Part shown: positions 61,811 through 64,000 of the stretch, piece after piece
Position numbering within the stretch: the stretch's first letter is position 1
Layout: the number at the start of each line of letters is the position of its first letter
Assembly: GCA_016271365.2 (NCBI GenBank)
Contig: CM057456.1
Span: 1,394,585,501-1,394,649,500 of the forward strand
DNA: 64,000 bases
From: Neoceratodus forsteri
Taxonomy: Eukaryota > Chordata > Ceratodontiformes > Ceratodontidae
Reading direction: 5' to 3'
The notes under the pieces: model-generated
The model's database searches: none
Seen by the model: only the letters and a program-made list of their open reading frames with translations
What the model was told of the DNA's origin: nothing
Position numbers and translations under genes: made by a program

Positions 61811-64000
61811 TGATCGGAGTGTTTATTGGTGAAGGTAACAACTGTCTTATTTGTCCTCAGGTGGTGGTCCAGTCCAGTGTAGGGAGGTGGATAGGTACTG
61901 CATTGCAGGGGGTGGTACTGCATACAACATCGTACCCACTTATTCTCTCTGGGTGGAGACACAGTGCTCTCATTTATTTGTTCTGGGACGACTCCCCCAC
62001 CATAAGAGAAAGAAAGATCCCCAACCCTCAACCAGGTGGGCCCTGTAAGTAATCAGGCAGGGATGTGAACCCAGACTCAGTGACCCAGTGGTCACACATA
62101 TTACTAACTGAGTGGTCAGACTTTTTGGAGGGGAGTAATCCTCCTGAAGAGCACATGCTGTGGATGTGTTTATGCAGCATGCAGATGTTGAGTCTGGGTA
62201 AAAGGAAGAATGTGGCCTCTGCTGCTGTGAGTGGGACAGTTGTCACTAGGTTAACAGCATAGCCACCAGTGTCACTGGGTAGCAGAGCCCTTATTCTCAG
62301 GTAAGACCTTGCATTACAGAAGTAGATTAGTCCCTCTTCTTCCAAGTTATGAGCTGAAAGTTGCTAGGACTCCTCCTGATCATTGCTCGTTGCTGATCCT
62401 GTGGCAGAGTAGACCGTATGTCCTGATACGAGTTGCATTGAAGGGGGATGTAGGTCATACAGATGAGGTGACAACACCTGGCATGTGCATGGGCTCCTAG
62501 CAGCAGAGAGTGTGGAGAAAGCAGGCCTGCAGTGCCAGGGGTCATTCTGTGTGGACCATGTCATGGGTAGAGATTGACTGGTTAATGTGACACAGCACCA
62601 GCCTGCACTGAGGTCGTTGCTGTAGCAGATCCCGAAAAACTGGGGCCACAGGAAATGCACTGTAAGACTTCAGAACCTTTGGGTGCCATGGGTGGAAAGA
62701 CTGACAGGCCTGCAGATGCCCCAACAGACAACCCTCAGGCGCAGGGCAACATTGTTAGCAATGATGAATACTCTAATGGGGGTGGAAGCAATGACACAGT
62801 CTTGCTAGGCTCCTCCATGCCACCTTTCATGTACACAAACAGACAAACCTCCTAGCACTGCCAGAGCAGGCAGAAGAGACTAACAAGGTAGAGAAAGGCA
62901 GTGAGTGATTCACTGAGGAACAGTCCACTCCTGTTTGCATGATCACAACTCTTTGAGGCAACCCCTCCCACTGTGTCAGCTTTTGCAGGTGCAAAGAGGC
63001 CACCATCTGGCCTGAGTCTGGAACACATTTGTGCCCAGAAATGGGCAACAATGAGGAAGTAGAACCCATTCCTGTGTCCAGCTCTGAACCTAAACCATGC
63101 ATGGTTGAGGAATCTGGTTACAACCACCATGTGGCTTTTGTGGAGACAGTTCACCTCCCATGCCACTTAAAAACCACCCACTTGGTCTGCAAAGGGGAAG
63201 GCCCTTCTGGCATGGCATCTGAGTTGCTCATACCCAACTAAGCACTAGTGAAGAGGCGGTCTGGCTCACTGTGAGGACATGGAAAGCTGATTGCCCCAGG
63301 AATGGCAAGGCTTAACTGCTGAAACTATGCCAGGCAAACCACAAAATTGCCAGTTGAGTGAAACAGAGGTTGGGCTTCAAGTTCCCCTATCTCCCAGTCT
63401 GACTGTGATGCACTGTAGAAATTGAACAAAATTCACAGCTCAGAGAGGAGATCAATGAAAAATTGAGGTGCCATCCTATATCCTCATGCCAGGAGAATGA
63501 GGATCACATTGAACAAATTCTGAGATGCTGGAATGTGGGCCATTGTATTAGCATGAATGGTGTTACATACTGCAGTTCTTCAGGGAGGTATCCATGAAAA
63601 AGGTTGAGGTGAGGGCTGGCAGATGACTAATGTGAAAAACCTACCCAGACCACTACTGAAGACTGAAAACATAATCTTTCTCCATGTGAGAGCCGGGGAA
63701 CTAGTGGGCTTGTCCTAACAAAGCTGGACACTGAGACTGTACAGGCTTGCCTCAGTGTTGGCAGGTTGACCCTGTTTTGCAAAAAAAGACTTTGCTGGAC
63801 ATTTGGGACTCAAAAGCATAAGCACTGCAACAGCAACATGTTTGCCACACAGTGATTGCATAGTATGTTATTAATTGATTGATTATTTGTTCACCGGGTA
63901 GGTGTGCTGGTCCCAGGGACTGCTTTCAGACATGACCCGAACCATGAAGATATCACACAACAGTATAGTAAGAATGCAGTACATACAGGGCAAAGTATGA
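61811..64000. other. unclassified 2.2 kb, no gene recognised
   Basis: Open frames of 60-105 codons exist on both strands (for example 62028-62345 minus, 63029-63241 plus), but none has a recognisable motif, and no paired repeats or element ends were found. Base composition is more balanced than in the LINE to the left. Unique host DNA or an old unrecognised repeat are both possible. Confidence 0.25.

Noticed and set aside
61811..64000. possible host gene from several 60-105-codon frames
   Set aside because: No motif, codon continuity or splice pattern could be supported.

Overview
The window is vertebrate nuclear DNA made almost entirely of transposable elements nested inside one another. 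I found no host protein gene, rRNA, tRNA gene, operon or CRISPR array. The mix is CR1, L2, L1 and I/Jockey-type LINEs, a DIRS element with a tyrosine recombinase, Penelope-like remnants, a Crypton remnant and tRNA-headed SINEs. That points to a large, repeat-rich tetrapod or sarcopterygian genome. An amphibian (perhaps a caecilian or salamander) is my best guess, but the sequence does not prove it.

Layout, left (1-16.6 kb): an L2-like endonuclease fragment (1-1100), unclassified DNA, a 328-bp foldback (2506-2833) and a possible hAT-like element (2977-3673). A minus-strand LINE remnant follows, split in two (4150-4808 and 16110-16565) by an 11-kb minus-strand CR1 copy (CR1-A, 4809-16109). CR1-A was itself invaded by a 145-bp Penelope-like terminal piece (5865-6009), a long tRNA-headed SINE (6628-7176), a MIR-like SINE (8003-8170) and a 5.5-kb DIRS retrotransposon (8997-14504) with recognisable gag, RT/RNase H and an open tyrosine recombinase frame.

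Middle (16.6-38.5 kb): a fuller but decayed L2 copy (16600-19850), another LINE 3' part (19985-21040), and a second, older DIRS-type gag (about 23440-27625) interrupted by a 5'-truncated CR1 (CR1-C, 25322-27209) that has the best-preserved RT frame here. Next come a Ty3/Gypsy-type protease remnant (27686-27988) and a palindromic MITE (28805-28950). A Crypton tyrosine-recombinase transposon (29417-32060, minus strand) is split by a second copy of the long tRNA-headed SINE (31081-31739). A Penelope-like RT/GIY-YIG remnant (32775-33909), a Penelope-like terminal piece (35650-35800) and a CR1-superfamily LINE (36300-38530) complete this part.

Right (38.5-64 kb): an old plus-strand LINE of I/Jockey type (ORF1 from 41788, ORF2 from 43836, 3' end near 61800). 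It is split by a second long CR1 copy (CR1-B, 44309-55519, minus). CR1-B is split by a full-length 6.45-kb L1 (47169-53622, minus) with perfect 18-bp target-site duplications. Near its 3' end the old LINE is split again by a short LTR retrotransposon (58476-61561, minus) with two 0.89-kb LTRs. The last 2.2 kb is unclassified.

The reading frames serve element mobility, not the host. Nearly all carry stops or frameshifts. The nesting gives a relative order: old LINEs, then CR1, then SINEs, DIRS and L1.
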